The notes under the pieces were generated by a model that was not told where the DNA came from, searched no databases, and was given only the letters and a program-made list of their open reading frames with translations. A program made the position numbers and the translations under genes. Shown here piece by piece: positions 8,345-15,749 of a DNA stretch of 28,469 nt. How positions within the stretch are numbered: position 1 is the first letter of the stretch; the number at the start of each line of letters is the position of its first letter. The stretch is from CAYSLA01 sp964431685 (GTDB lineage Bacteria; Armatimonadota; UBA5829), in assembly GCA_964431685.1 (NCBI GenBank), contig CAYSLA010000029.1, forward strand, positions 1-28,469, read 5' to 3'.

Positions 8345-9388
8345 TTGATTGTAGCAATGGCGAACGACGCGTCAGTTGAAGATGTGGCGCGCGTAGTCGA
8401 GAATATCAGGCAGCATCGTCTGGTGGCGCTTGAGCTTCCAGGTGGCGAACGGGTAGCCATCGGCATTGCAAGCGCAATACCGCCGGACCTGCGAGCATCT
8501 CTTGCGGAGTTGTTGGAGTCACTATCGGGCGTCAGCAAGGTCACGCACGTCAGCCGCGTATACAAGCTCGCCTCAAGAGAGTTCCACTCATCGGACACCA
8601 CAGTGAACGTCAAGGGCGTGGTCTTCGGTGGAAACGAAGTTGTAGTGGCCGCGGGCCCGTGCGCAATAGAAAGCCGGGAGCAACTCTTCGCCGCCGCGGA
8701 GGCGGTCCACAACGCGGGAGCCACGGTTCTGCGAGGAGGGGCGTTCAAACCTCGCACGTCTCCCTACGCGTTCCAGGGACTGGGACTCGAGGGCCTCAAG
8801 CTTCTCAAGGAGGCGGGTGAGGCTTTTGGCATGGTTACGGTGACTGAAGTACTCGACCAGCACGATATTGACGCGACCATTGAACACGCCGATGTGCTTC
8901 AGATAGGTGCCCGGAATATGCAGAACTATCCGCTGCTCAGGGCGGTAGGGACCTGCGAGATTCCGGTTGTGATCAAGCGTGGTCCGAGCGCGACAATCGA
9001 CGAGTGGTTGCTGGCGGCCGAGTATGTCTTGTCACAGGGCAACCCAAACGTGATGCTCTGTGAGCGCGGGATTCACCCTCTGGATAGAGAGCACGTCAGG
9101 TACACTCTTGACCTGTCCGCGGTGCCGGTCGTAAAGCATCTTTCCCACCTGCCTGTCATCGTCGATCCCTCACACGCCTGCGGCAACTGGCGATACGTGG
9201 CCTCGATGTCTCTGGCGGCAGTCGCGGCCGGAGCGGACGCTCTGCTGGTCGAGTGTCACCCCGATCCTTCGCAGGCTCTGTGCGATGGCACCCAGTCCCT
9301 CAACTTCCGGAGTTTCTCCGAGATGATGTCTGGGGTGAAAGCCGTTGCCTCTGCCGTAGGCAGGTCGGTGTCCCTGGCGGCTGGCTAG
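8345..9388 (+). CDS. aroF: 3-deoxy-7-phosphoheptulonate (DAHP) synthase, AroF/type I-beta
   Basis: This enzyme condenses phosphoenolpyruvate and erythrose 4-phosphate, the first step of the shikimate pathway. The 347-residue product has an N-terminal ferredoxin-like regulatory domain (about 1-75) as in the Thermotoga enzyme. A TIM barrel follows with the family motifs AGPCAIES, FKPRTSPYAFQGLG, QIGARNMQN, VVIKRGPSAT, CERGI and VDPSHACG. I place the start at TTG 8345: AAGGAG at 8329-8334 is correctly spaced and family members begin with IVAM-like sequence at this point. An in-frame ATG at 8306 has a weaker site and would add 13 residues. The 114 bases before the start show no clear signal. It may be co-transcribed with the radical-SAM gene two bases downstream. 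Confidence 0.95.
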   Translation: MIVAMANDASVEDVARVVENIRQHRLVALELPGGERVAIGIASAIPPDLRASLAELLESLSGVSKVTHVSRVYKLASREFHSSDTTVNVKGVVFGGNEVVVAAGPCAIESREQLFAAAEAVHNAGATVLRGGAFKPRTSPYAFQGLGLEGLKLLKEAGEAFGMVTVTEVLDQHDIDATIEHADVLQIGARNMQNYPLLRAVGTCEIPVVIKRGPSATIDEWLLAAEYVLSQGNPNVMLCERGIHPLDREHVRYTLDLSAVPVVKHLSHLPVIVDPSHACGNWRYVASMSLAAVAAGADALLVECHPDPSQALCDGTQSLNFRSFSEMMSGVKAVASAVGRSVSLAAG

Positions 9389-9390
9389 AC

Positions 9391-11001
9391 TTGGACATCA
9401 GGCAACGGATCCGACAACGCCGCGATTCTGAGATCGGCGCTCAGCGCGTCAATCCCGCTGCAGACATTTCGATCGCTCTAGCCTATCCCCACACCTACCG
9501 CGTTGGGATGGCCTCCCTGGGCTACCAGTTGGTCTACTCTATGTTCAACTCACAGCCCGGCACTGCCTGTGAGCGTTTCTTTTTGCCGGATGTGGAAGAT
9601 ATGCGTGGGTTTGCCGACTTTGATCTACTCAGCTATGAATCGCTTTCTCCGGTCTCCCGATTCGATGCTGTCGCGTTCTCCCTGCACTTTGAGCTCGACT
9701 ATCTGAACGTTCTTCGAATGCTCGCGGCCTCGGTGATTCCCGTTCGCCGCAGCGATCGGACAGAAGTGCACCCTCTCGTGATTGCCGGCGGGCCTTCCCC
9801 GACATTCAACCCAATGCCGATGTCGGAGTTTGTGGATGTCTTTGTCATCGGAGATGCGGAATGCGTTGTCGAGCCGCTCACAGTGTTGATGAAGCAGCAC
9901 GCTGGAGGTGATCGCGAGGTCCTGCTTGGGGAGCTTGCCAGAATTCCGGGTTTGTATGTTCCGGGGTACTCCCAGAGCGCGGGCCGAGCCTTGTGTGAGA
10001 ACCTGGATGGTTTTCCGTCTGCATCCACAATCCGCTCGCCCGAAGCCGAGTTTGGCGATACGACTCTGTTGGAGGTCGCTCGGGGCTGTGCCCGTGGTTG
10101 CAGGTTCTGCGCGGCGGGGCATATTGGACGGCCTATGCGACCCAGGACGCTGCCCGGGCATCCCGAAGCCTGCCGCTATGGTCTGGTCGGAGCCGCGATA
10201 TTCGATCACCCGAATGCGCTAGATCTGTGCAGCAGAATTGTGGACTCGGGCGGCAGCTTCTCGCTTTCGTCAGTTCGCCTGGAGACAATCTCGGACACTA
10301 GCGCGCACGTCCTGAGGCAAGCTGGCCAGCGCACTTTGACAATCGCGCCTGAAGCTGGCACTGACCGCCTTCGCCGAACAATTGGAAAACCTTGCAGCGA
10401 AGAAAGAATACTTGCTGCCGCGATGTGTGCGTCCAAACACGGAATGGAAACGATCAAGCTCTATTTTATGGTTGGATTGCCGACCGAGACCGATGCAGAT
10501 GTGGAAGCAATCTGCCATCTTGCGGGTCTTGTTGCAGGGCAGTCTCCAGACCGCCCCCTAGCCCTCCTTGAAACGAAGGGGGGAGGGAGAGGTGTTCCCG
10601 ATCTGCGGGTGTCAGTCTCGGTGAGCTGCTTTGTTCCGAAGCCCTGGACGGTGTTCCAATGGGCCGCGATGGAAGATGAACGGGTTCTTCGCCGTCGCCT
10701 TTCGATCGTGGATAGCGGATGCGTTCGGATGAGCCGCGTGTCGGTTTCCACAGAAAGCCCCAGACTGGCCGTCGTTCAGTCTCTTATTTCCAGAGGAGGA
10801 CCGGAAGTGTCCGAGGTGCTTGCGGCGGCGCTTCTGAATGGCGGCGACTACCGGAAAGCCATACGCGATACGGGAATCAACCTGAGTTGCAGCACTGGCA
10901 AGCGGACGAGCGACGAGGTTCTGCCATGGGACCACATAGACCTTGGGCTTGACAGAGGCCGTCTATGGGATGAATACTGCGCTGCTGTTGGCGTCCCGTG
11001 A
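9391..11001 (+). CDS. Radical SAM protein with B12-binding-like N-terminal domain (TIGR03960-like)
   Basis: The product is about 536 residues. An N-terminal region (ALAYPHTYRVGMASLGYQL, then FSLHFELDYLNVLRML and IAGGPSPTFNP) resembles the B12-binding-like domain of this family. The radical-SAM core carries the cluster motif CARGCRFC (CxxxCxxC) followed by IAPEAGTDRLR and KLYFMVGLPTETD. The C-terminal signature VSCFVPKPWTVFQW and the ending LPWDHIDLGLDRGRLWDEY fit the uncharacterised family I recall as TIGR03960. Its usual partner, a DUF2344 protein, is not next to it here. TTG 9391 lies two bases after the aroF stop with only a weak ribosome site, so the start is uncertain; the frame is open back to 9253. 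Residues 385-401 look like an insertion (listed separately). Substrate unknown. Confidence 0.85.
   Translation: MDIRQRIRQRRDSEIGAQRVNPAADISIALAYPHTYRVGMASLGYQLVYSMFNSQPGTACERFFLPDVEDMRGFADFDLLSYESLSPVSRFDAVAFSLHFELDYLNVLRMLAASVIPVRRSDRTEVHPLVIAGGPSPTFNPMPMSEFVDVFVIGDAECVVEPLTVLMKQHAGGDREVLLGELARIPGLYVPGYSQSAGRALCENLDGFPSASTIRSPEAEFGDTTLLEVARGCARGCRFCAAGHIGRPMRPRTLPGHPEACRYGLVGAAIFDHPNALDLCSRIVDSGGSFSLSSVRLETISDTSAHVLRQAGQRTLTIAPEAGTDRLRRTIGKPCSEERILAAAMCASKHGMETIKLYFMVGLPTETDADVEAICHLAGLVAGQSPDRPLALLETKGGGRGVPDLRVSVSVSCFVPKPWTVFQWAAMEDERVLRRRLSIVDSGCVRMSRVSVSTESPRLAVVQSLISRGGPEVSEVLAAALLNGGDYRKAIRDTGINLSCSTGKRTSDEVLPWDHIDLGLDRGRLWDEYCAAVGVP
10543..10593 (+). repeat. Possible in-frame palindromic insertion inside the radical-SAM gene
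   Basis: Seventeen codons here encode SPDRPLALLETKGGGRG between two segments that are close together in family members as I remember them (helix ending CHLAGLVAG and strand LRVSVS). The DNA is an imperfect hairpin: CCCTCC (10562-10567) against GGAGGG (10582-10587), plus CTT/AAG around the loop GAAACG. Its strand-biased C-run/G-run composition is unlike the flanks. This resembles small palindromic elements that insert in frame into genes. No second copy is visible in the window. Confidence 0.4.
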
Positions 11002-11086
11002 ATCGCGCTGCTCAGTCTGGCCACCAACGGTCTCGCTTGACCGGAAAAAATGTTTCCATAATGTTGCGCAAATGTTTCGTCAGCCC

Positions 11087-11115
11087 TTGACTAATCGTGA
11101 ATTCTGGGATATACT
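11087..11115 (+). promoter_or_regulatory. Sigma-70-type promoter for the gdhA leader
   Basis: TTGACT (11087-11092) and TATACT (11110-11115) are separated by exactly 17 bases. Transcription should begin near 11121-11123, about 150 bases before gdhA. Confidence 0.75.
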
Positions 11116-11120
11116 AGATC

Positions 11121-11219
11121 ATGGTGGCAACGCTGATGTTGGAAACCGCAGGTGACATAAGCCAATAGGCAGGGCGCTGAAGCCCTCTTCCGGAATCTCT
11201 ACCGGGGGAGGCTTTTTTT
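11121..11219 (+). ncRNA. Terminated leader RNA or small RNA upstream of gdhA
   Basis: A transcript from the promoter at 11087-11115 would run about 98 nt and end at the strong hairpin at 11181-11219. It holds small stems: GCC/GGC around 11161-11170 and AGGGC (11171-11175) with GCCCT (11182-11186). The second shares bases with the left arm of the terminator, so the two structures exclude each other, as in an attenuator or riboswitch. A 15-codon frame (MVATLMLETAGDISQ, 11121-11168) starts at the expected transcript start and stops just before the AGGGC stem. I do not recognise a known riboswitch class. Confidence 0.5.
11181..11219 (+). terminator. Intrinsic terminator in the gdhA leader
   Basis: AGCCCTCTTCCGG (11181-11193) pairs with CCGGGGGAGGCT (11202-11213), with G-T wobbles and one bulge. 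The loop is 8 bases and a run of seven T follows (11213-11219). It stands 55 bases before gdhA on the same strand, so gdhA transcription must read through it or start after it. Confidence 0.8.
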
Positions 11220-11274
11220 GTTGTCTCGGCAGAGTAGCCGGCCGCTTGCGTAGCAGAATCGCTTAAGGAGGCGA

Positions 11275-12549
11275 ATGGTTACAATGTCTACGATAACAAC
11301 ACACGTTGCGGCGAATCCGTTCGAGATTGCCCAGGCACAACTCGACAAGGCGGCGAATAGGCTCGGCCTTGATGGGGCAGTGCATGCAGTGCTTCGAGAG
11401 CCGCTCCGTGAACTCCACGTTTCTCTGCCGGTCAAGATGGACGATGGCCAGGTCAAGGTCTTTAAGGGCTTCCGCGTGCAGTACAACGACGCCAGGGGGC
11501 CGAATAAGGGCGGTATCAGATTTCATCCTGATGAGACGATAGACACGGTCCGGGCGCTGGCTGCATGGATGACCTGGAAATGCGCAGTGGTAGACATACC
11601 CCTGGGCGGCGGGAAAGGCGGCGTCATCTGCAACCCCAAAGAGCTGTCTGATAACGAGCTGGAAAGACTCAGCCGCGCATACATCGATCAGGTTGGGCGG
11701 CTACTGGGTCCGGAGAAGGACGTGCCCGCTCCCGACGTCTACACCACTCCGCAGATAATGGCCTGGATGATGGACGAGTTCTCGAAAATCACAGGGTTCA
11801 ACAGCTTTGGGGTCATCACGGGAAAGCCGCTGGCTCTTGGCGGATCTGAGGGCCGTGGCGATGCGACCGCCCGCGGCGGTGCGTACGTGACCAGAGAAGC
11901 GGCCAAGTATCTCAACATCGATCTGAAGAAAGCTACTGTGGCAATCCAGGGATTGGGCAACGCGGGTCAATATGCCGCTACTTTGTTTGCCAGCATTCTG
12001 GGTTGCAAGATAGTCGCCGTGAGCGACACCAGGGGCGGCATCTACTGTGAGGACGGGATAGACCCCGAAGCCGTGGTAAGGCACAAGCTCACCACGGGCA
12101 GCGTCAAGGGTTTTCCCGGGACAACTCCGATATCAAATGAAGACATACTCGAGTTGGCAGTCGACGTACTTGTTCCCGCTGCCCTTGAGGGGGTTATCCA
12201 TGGGGGTAATGCGGCGAACGTGAAGGCACGCGTAATATGCGAACTTGCGAACGGTCCCACCACTCCTGAGGCTGACGAGATACTCTTCGCCAACAACGTG
12301 TTCATGCTGCCGGACTTCCTCGCAAATGCGGGCGGTGTGACTGTCAGCTACTACGAGTGGGTGCAGAATATCACAAACTACTACTGGGAGGAAGATGAAG
12401 TCCACCCGAAGCTCGACCAGAAGATGACCAAGGCATTCAAGGACGTGCTGGCGATGGCGAGGGAATACGAAGTCGACATGCGTGTTGGTGCCTATATGGT
12501 GGCTATCCAGCGCGTGGCCGAGGCGATGCGGCTCCGAGGCTGGGTCTGA
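11275..12549 (+). CDS. gdhA: Glutamate dehydrogenase (Glu/Leu/Phe/Val dehydrogenase family)
   Basis: The enzyme interconverts glutamate with 2-oxoglutarate plus ammonia using NAD(P). The 424-residue product shows the substrate motif PLGGGKGG, GPNKGGIRFHPDET, the segment PAPDVYTTPQIMAWM, and the nucleotide-binding GLGNAG in the C-terminal Rossmann domain. Length and sequence match the hexameric enzymes of Thermotoga, archaea and Bacillus (RocG/GudB-like). AAGGAGG (11265-11271) is close to ATG 11275; ATG 11284 is an equally possible start, three residues shorter. A leader with a strong terminator precedes it, which suggests control by premature termination. The convergent nrdJ gene lies downstream. 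Cofactor preference cannot be read with confidence. Confidence 0.95.
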   Translation: MVTMSTITTHVAANPFEIAQAQLDKAANRLGLDGAVHAVLREPLRELHVSLPVKMDDGQVKVFKGFRVQYNDARGPNKGGIRFHPDETIDTVRALAAWMTWKCAVVDIPLGGGKGGVICNPKELSDNELERLSRAYIDQVGRLLGPEKDVPAPDVYTTPQIMAWMMDEFSKITGFNSFGVITGKPLALGGSEGRGDATARGGAYVTREAAKYLNIDLKKATVAIQGLGNAGQYAATLFASILGCKIVAVSDTRGGIYCEDGIDPEAVVRHKLTTGSVKGFPGTTPISNEDILELAVDVLVPAALEGVIHGGNAANVKARVICELANGPTTPEADEILFANNVFMLPDFLANAGGVTVSYYEWVQNITNYYWEEDEVHPKLDQKMTKAFKDVLAMAREYEVDMRVGAYMVAIQRVAEAMRLRGWV

Positions 12550-12570
12550 TCAGCGGACAGTTGGCAACGG

Positions 12571-12690
12571 ATAATGGACAATGAAGGGAAGGGGAGTATC
12601 CCTCCGTTGACCATCATCCTTGAAAAGAAAAGGGGGTCGGACACTGCGTCCGACCCCCATTATCAATTGTCAATTATCCATTGTCCATTG
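12571..12690. repeat. Inverted-repeat element between gdhA and nrdJ
   Basis: AATGGACAATG (12573-12583) recurs inverted as CATTGTCCATT (12679-12689). The right end also holds a run of related short units (TATCAATTGTCAATTATCC). This low-complexity TCAATT/ATCCATT pattern is common in small intergenic repeats. It encloses the terminator at 12632-12658 and ends two bases before the nrdJ stop codon. Confidence 0.55.
12632..12658 (-). terminator. Intrinsic terminator for nrdJ, possibly bidirectional
   Basis: GGGGGTCGGAC (12632-12642) and GTCCGACCCCC (12648-12658) form a perfect 11-bp stem with a 5-base loop. Read on the minus strand, it is followed by TTTTCTTTTC, a good U-tract, so it mainly ends the nrdR-nrdJ transcript. 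On the plus strand only ATTAT follows, so it may end gdhA weakly. Confidence 0.8.
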
Positions 12691-12692
12691 CG

Positions 12693-14921
12693 TCATCCGC
12701 ACCTGCTGAATCCGCAGCATCTGCATACGACGCACCCGGATTCGTGTTCAACCGCGCTCCCGCAGTCTGGGCACGCACCGGAGAGCAGGTCGAGCTTGCC
12801 TTGAATCTTGGATACCGAAGAGCTTTCTTTTCCAGTGGTTCGCGTCTGCAGGTAGTGCTCGATAGCGATGCCTACAGCGTCGGCGCAGGAGAGGATCGTC
12901 CCTCCGGCATCCCAGCCTGGGCTCGAACATCGGATGCCCCGCAGGTGCTTTCTGATCGACTCAGCGTCGACCCCGGCTCGCAGTGACAGCGAGATCAGTC
13001 TGCCCAATGCTTCCATCTGGCTTGCCGCGCACCCTCCCGCCTTGCCCATAGCGGTGAACAACTCGCACAGACCTTCTTCGTCTTCGTTGATTGTGATATA
13101 CAGGTTGCCGCAACCAGTGTTGATTCTTTCGGTGGAACCGTGAGTGCGGTTGGGTCTTGCCCTTGGGCCGCGTTGAACGGCAGGCTGTTCTTCGGCGGTC
13201 TTCTTGTCTTTGCCGGAAATGTTCAGGACCTGGGCGTCGCGGCTGCCATAGCGGTAGATGGTGCAGCCTTTGCAGCCCTCGGCGTAGGCGAGCTGGTACA
13301 CCTGGCGGACATCCTCGGCACTCGCGTTCTCAGGGAAGTTCACGGTCTTGGAGACCGCGTTGTCAGTAAACCTCTGAAATGCCGCCTGCATTCTGACGTG
13401 CCATATCGGCGGTATGTCCAGGGCCGTGGCAAACACCCTCTGCACGTCCTCGGGCACGCCGGCGATGCCCCGAACCGCACCCTTCTCGGCCACCTCACGC
13501 ATCAGGTCTTCGCTGTAGAAGCCTCGATCTTTTGCCACCTTCTCAAAGTGCGGATTGACCTCGACGAGCTCGGTGCCGTCCATTACTCGCTTAACGTAGG
13601 CCACTGCAAACAGCGGCTCTACTCCGCTCGAGCACGAGGCGATAATGCTCAGTGTACCGGTTGGAGCTATTGTGGTCACTGTGGCATTGCGGATTTCCAT
13701 GCCATCGCCAGAGTCGAACACACTGCCCTTGAAGTTGGGGAAGACTCCTCGTTCGGAGGCCAGTTCACAGGACGCTTTTCTGCCCTCGTTTGAGATAAAG
13801 CTCATAACCTGCTCAGCAAGAGAGACCCCTTCTTCCGAATCATAGGCGATGCCGAGTTGGATGAGCATGTCGGCATAGCCCATGACCCCAAGACCAATTT
13901 TGCGGTTGCCGCGGGTGGTATCAGCGATGGCCTCCATCGGATACTTGTTAACATCGATCACATCATCAAGAAAACGCACAGCGGTCTGCACGGTTTCTCT
14001 GAGTTTGTCCCAGTCGAGAACCGGTTGGTTCCGTTCGGAAACCACCATCTGTGCGAGGTTGATGGACCCAAGATTGCAGGACTCATACGGAAGCAGGGGC
14101 TGCTCGCCACACGGGTTTGTGCTTTCTATCGCGCCGATATGAGCCGTAGGGTTGTCCCGGTTGACCCGGTCAATGAAGATAACGCCCGGCTCACCATTTC
14201 TCCACGCCATGTTGACGATCAGATCGAAGACCTTTCGTGCGTTCAGCTTCTTTAGGGGCTTGCCAGTGCGAGGGCTGACCAGGTCGTATTCCGCGTCTTT
14301 TGCGACGGCATCCATGAATGCGTCTGTGAGCAGGACGCTGATGTTGAAATTCGTGAGTTTGGTTGTGTCCTGTTTGCACGTGATGAAGTCCAGGATATCG
14401 GGGTGGTCTACTCGCAGGCAACCCATGTTGGCTCCGCGGCGAGTGCCCCCCTGTTTGATAGCTTCAGTGGCCGCATTGAACACTTCCATGAACGATATCG
14501 GGCCGCTGGACACACCGTTCGTTGACTCCACCAGATCGTTGGCGGGCCGCAGTCGTGAAAACGCAAAGCCTGTTCCGCCACCGCTCTTATGTATGAGTGC
14601 AGTGTGCTTAATCGTCTCAAAGATGCTCTCCATAGAGTCCTCGATCGGCAGCACAAAACACGCCGATAGCTGACCCAGCGGCTTGCCGGCGTTCATCAGG
14701 GTGGGGCTGTTTGGCAGGAAGTCCGCGTTGCTCATCAAACGGTAGAAATCATCCTCTACAGCTTGAACTCCCTCTTCAGACTGTCCGTAGACCGTTTCAG
14801 CCGACGCAACGGCCCTGGCAACACGACGGAACATTCCATCAGCGTCTTCCATAAGTGAACCGTCTTCGTTCTTCTTCAGATACCGTTTTTCCAACACCGT
14901 GAGCGCGTTCTTCGTCAACAT
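12693..14921 (-). CDS. nrdJ: Class II (adenosylcobalamin-dependent) ribonucleoside-diphosphate reductase
   Basis: NrdJ reduces ribonucleotides to deoxyribonucleotides with a B12-generated thiyl radical and needs no oxygen. The 742-residue product contains the expected active site: redox Cys in LSACFVLP, the NPCGE motif with the radical Cys, and the second redox Cys 11 residues later in ESCNLGSINL. It also has HKSGGGTGFAFSRLRP and the C-terminal APTGTLS region. After the catalytic barrel come a TSCPD-type domain (about 600-690) and a Cys-rich tail (CPDCG...CVVCRCCGFSRCG) likely to bind zinc or relay electrons. GGAGGG is well placed before the ATG. It lies 22 bases after nrdR and shares its NrdR-controlled promoter. 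No B12 riboswitch is apparent. Confidence 0.97.
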   Translation of the reverse strand: MLTKNALTVLEKRYLKKNEDGSLMEDADGMFRRVARAVASAETVYGQSEEGVQAVEDDFYRLMSNADFLPNSPTLMNAGKPLGQLSACFVLPIEDSMESIFETIKHTALIHKSGGGTGFAFSRLRPANDLVESTNGVSSGPISFMEVFNAATEAIKQGGTRRGANMGCLRVDHPDILDFITCKQDTTKLTNFNISVLLTDAFMDAVAKDAEYDLVSPRTGKPLKKLNARKVFDLIVNMAWRNGEPGVIFIDRVNRDNPTAHIGAIESTNPCGEQPLLPYESCNLGSINLAQMVVSERNQPVLDWDKLRETVQTAVRFLDDVIDVNKYPMEAIADTTRGNRKIGLGVMGYADMLIQLGIAYDSEEGVSLAEQVMSFISNEGRKASCELASERGVFPNFKGSVFDSGDGMEIRNATVTTIAPTGTLSIIASCSSGVEPLFAVAYVKRVMDGTELVEVNPHFEKVAKDRGFYSEDLMREVAEKGAVRGIAGVPEDVQRVFATALDIPPIWHVRMQAAFQRFTDNAVSKTVNFPENASAEDVRQVYQLAYAEGCKGCTIYRYGSRDAQVLNISGKDKKTAEEQPAVQRGPRARPNRTHGSTERINTGCGNLYITINEDEEGLCELFTAMGKAGGCAASQMEALGRLISLSLRAGVDAESIRKHLRGIRCSSPGWDAGGTILSCADAVGIAIEHYLQTRTTGKESSSVSKIQGKLDLLSGACPDCGSAVEHESGCVVCRCCGFSRCG

Positions 14922-14943
14922 CTCTTACCCTCCAAGGTATATG

Positions 14944-15405
14944 CTAATCGGCCGTTACCGACCCAACTTCCTGTATTATCTCGCTGAACTGCCCCACATC
15001 CTCGAAATGCCGGTATACTGAGGCAAACCGCACGTAAGCCACCTGGTCCAGCCCGCGGAGTCTGTCAGCCACCATCGCACCTATCTTCTCAGAGGCAATC
15101 TCTCCGGGGCCAAGGTCAAGCACCTGGCGCTCAATGTCTTCAACAACAGCCTGAAGCGTTTCCATCGCGACTGGGCGCTTTCTGCAGGCGATGATCATTC
15201 CAGTGAGGATCTTATCGCGGTCAAACGGTTCTCTTCGTCCGTCCTTCTTTATCACCATCGAACGCATTTCCTCGACTTGTTCGTAAGTCGTGAAACGGCG
15301 TTCGCAGGCAGTACACTCACGCCTTCGGCGTATCGCGTCACCATCCTGAACGAGCCTTGATTCGAGCACTCGATCTTCTTGACAGGCACAAAACGGGCAT
15401 TTCAT
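14944..15405 (-). CDS. nrdR: Transcriptional repressor NrdR
   Basis: NrdR senses ATP/dATP and represses ribonucleotide reductase genes by binding paired NrdR boxes. The 153-residue product begins MKCPFC, with a zinc ribbon formed by Cys3, Cys6, Cys31 and Cys34 and the signature RRRRECTACERRFTTYE. An ATP-cone domain follows (VIKKDGRREPFDRDKILTGM). I use ATG 15405 because it gives the standard N-terminus; an upstream in-frame ATG at 15441 lies at the promoter -10 box. It heads the operon with nrdJ, and two operator sites overlap its own promoter, so it is probably autoregulated. Confidence 0.96.
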   Translation of the reverse strand: MKCPFCACQEDRVLESRLVQDGDAIRRRRECTACERRFTTYEQVEEMRSMVIKKDGRREPFDRDKILTGMIIACRKRPVAMETLQAVVEDIERQVLDLGPGEIASEKIGAMVADRLRGLDQVAYVRFASVYRHFEDVGQFSEIIQEVGSVTAD

Positions 15406-15421
15406 TGAAGCCACCAGACCA

Positions 15422-15470
15422 CCACATATAGTGGCATGCATATCTTAGCACACAATATATAGCGTGTCAA
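15422..15470 (-). promoter_or_regulatory. nrdR-nrdJ promoter with two NrdR boxes
   Basis: On the minus strand, TTGACA (15470-15465) and TAAGAT (15447-15442) are separated by exactly 17 bases. One NrdR-like box, ACACAATATATAGCGTGT (15450-15467), covers the spacer and -35. A second, the perfect palindrome CCACATATAGTGG (15422-15434), lies just after the -10. Their centres are about 30 bases apart, close to three helix turns, as known for paired NrdR boxes. A further small palindrome, GGTAAT-t-ATTACC (15483-15495), sits upstream of the -35. Confidence 0.8.
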
Positions 15471-15584
15471 GGGTTTCTGGTGGGTAATTATTACCACATT
15501 ACCGCGAGCTTGATCCGGCGGCTGGCAGGTGAAAGAGTGAGAGGCACGTGAGTTATCAGGAATATGGGAACAGTGGCCTGAGGT

Positions 15585-15706
15585 CCAAGTGATTCACGGC
15601 TGCCAAATTGTATGGTAGGCCCGACACTCCTGTCGGGCGGCGCCGGCCAGGAGTGTCCGGCCCAACGTGGCCATCGGATGCGATATACAGACCGTGAATT
15701 ACTTGG
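15585..15706. repeat. Nested inverted-repeat (MITE-like) element
   Basis: CCAAGTGATTCACGG (15585-15599) and CCGTGAATTACTTGG (15692-15706) are inverted copies with one mismatch. Inside lies a second pair: TAGGCCCGACACTCCTG and its near-inverse CAGGAGTGTCCGGCCCA, flanking a GC-rich centre. The element is about 122 bp with no coding capacity. It lies between nrdR upstream DNA and the 3' end of the M23 peptidase gene. I see nothing else in 15496-15584 or 15707-15749. Confidence 0.65.
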
Positions 15707-15749
15707 CAGAGTCGACGGGCGATAGACTCCATCATGCCCTCCTGCCCTG

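Noticed and set aside
11121..11168. Leader peptide MVATLMLETAGDISQ as a firm CDS
   Set aside because: It has no ribosome site and would be leaderless, and its codons are not enriched for one amino acid; kept only as a remark under the gdhA leader.
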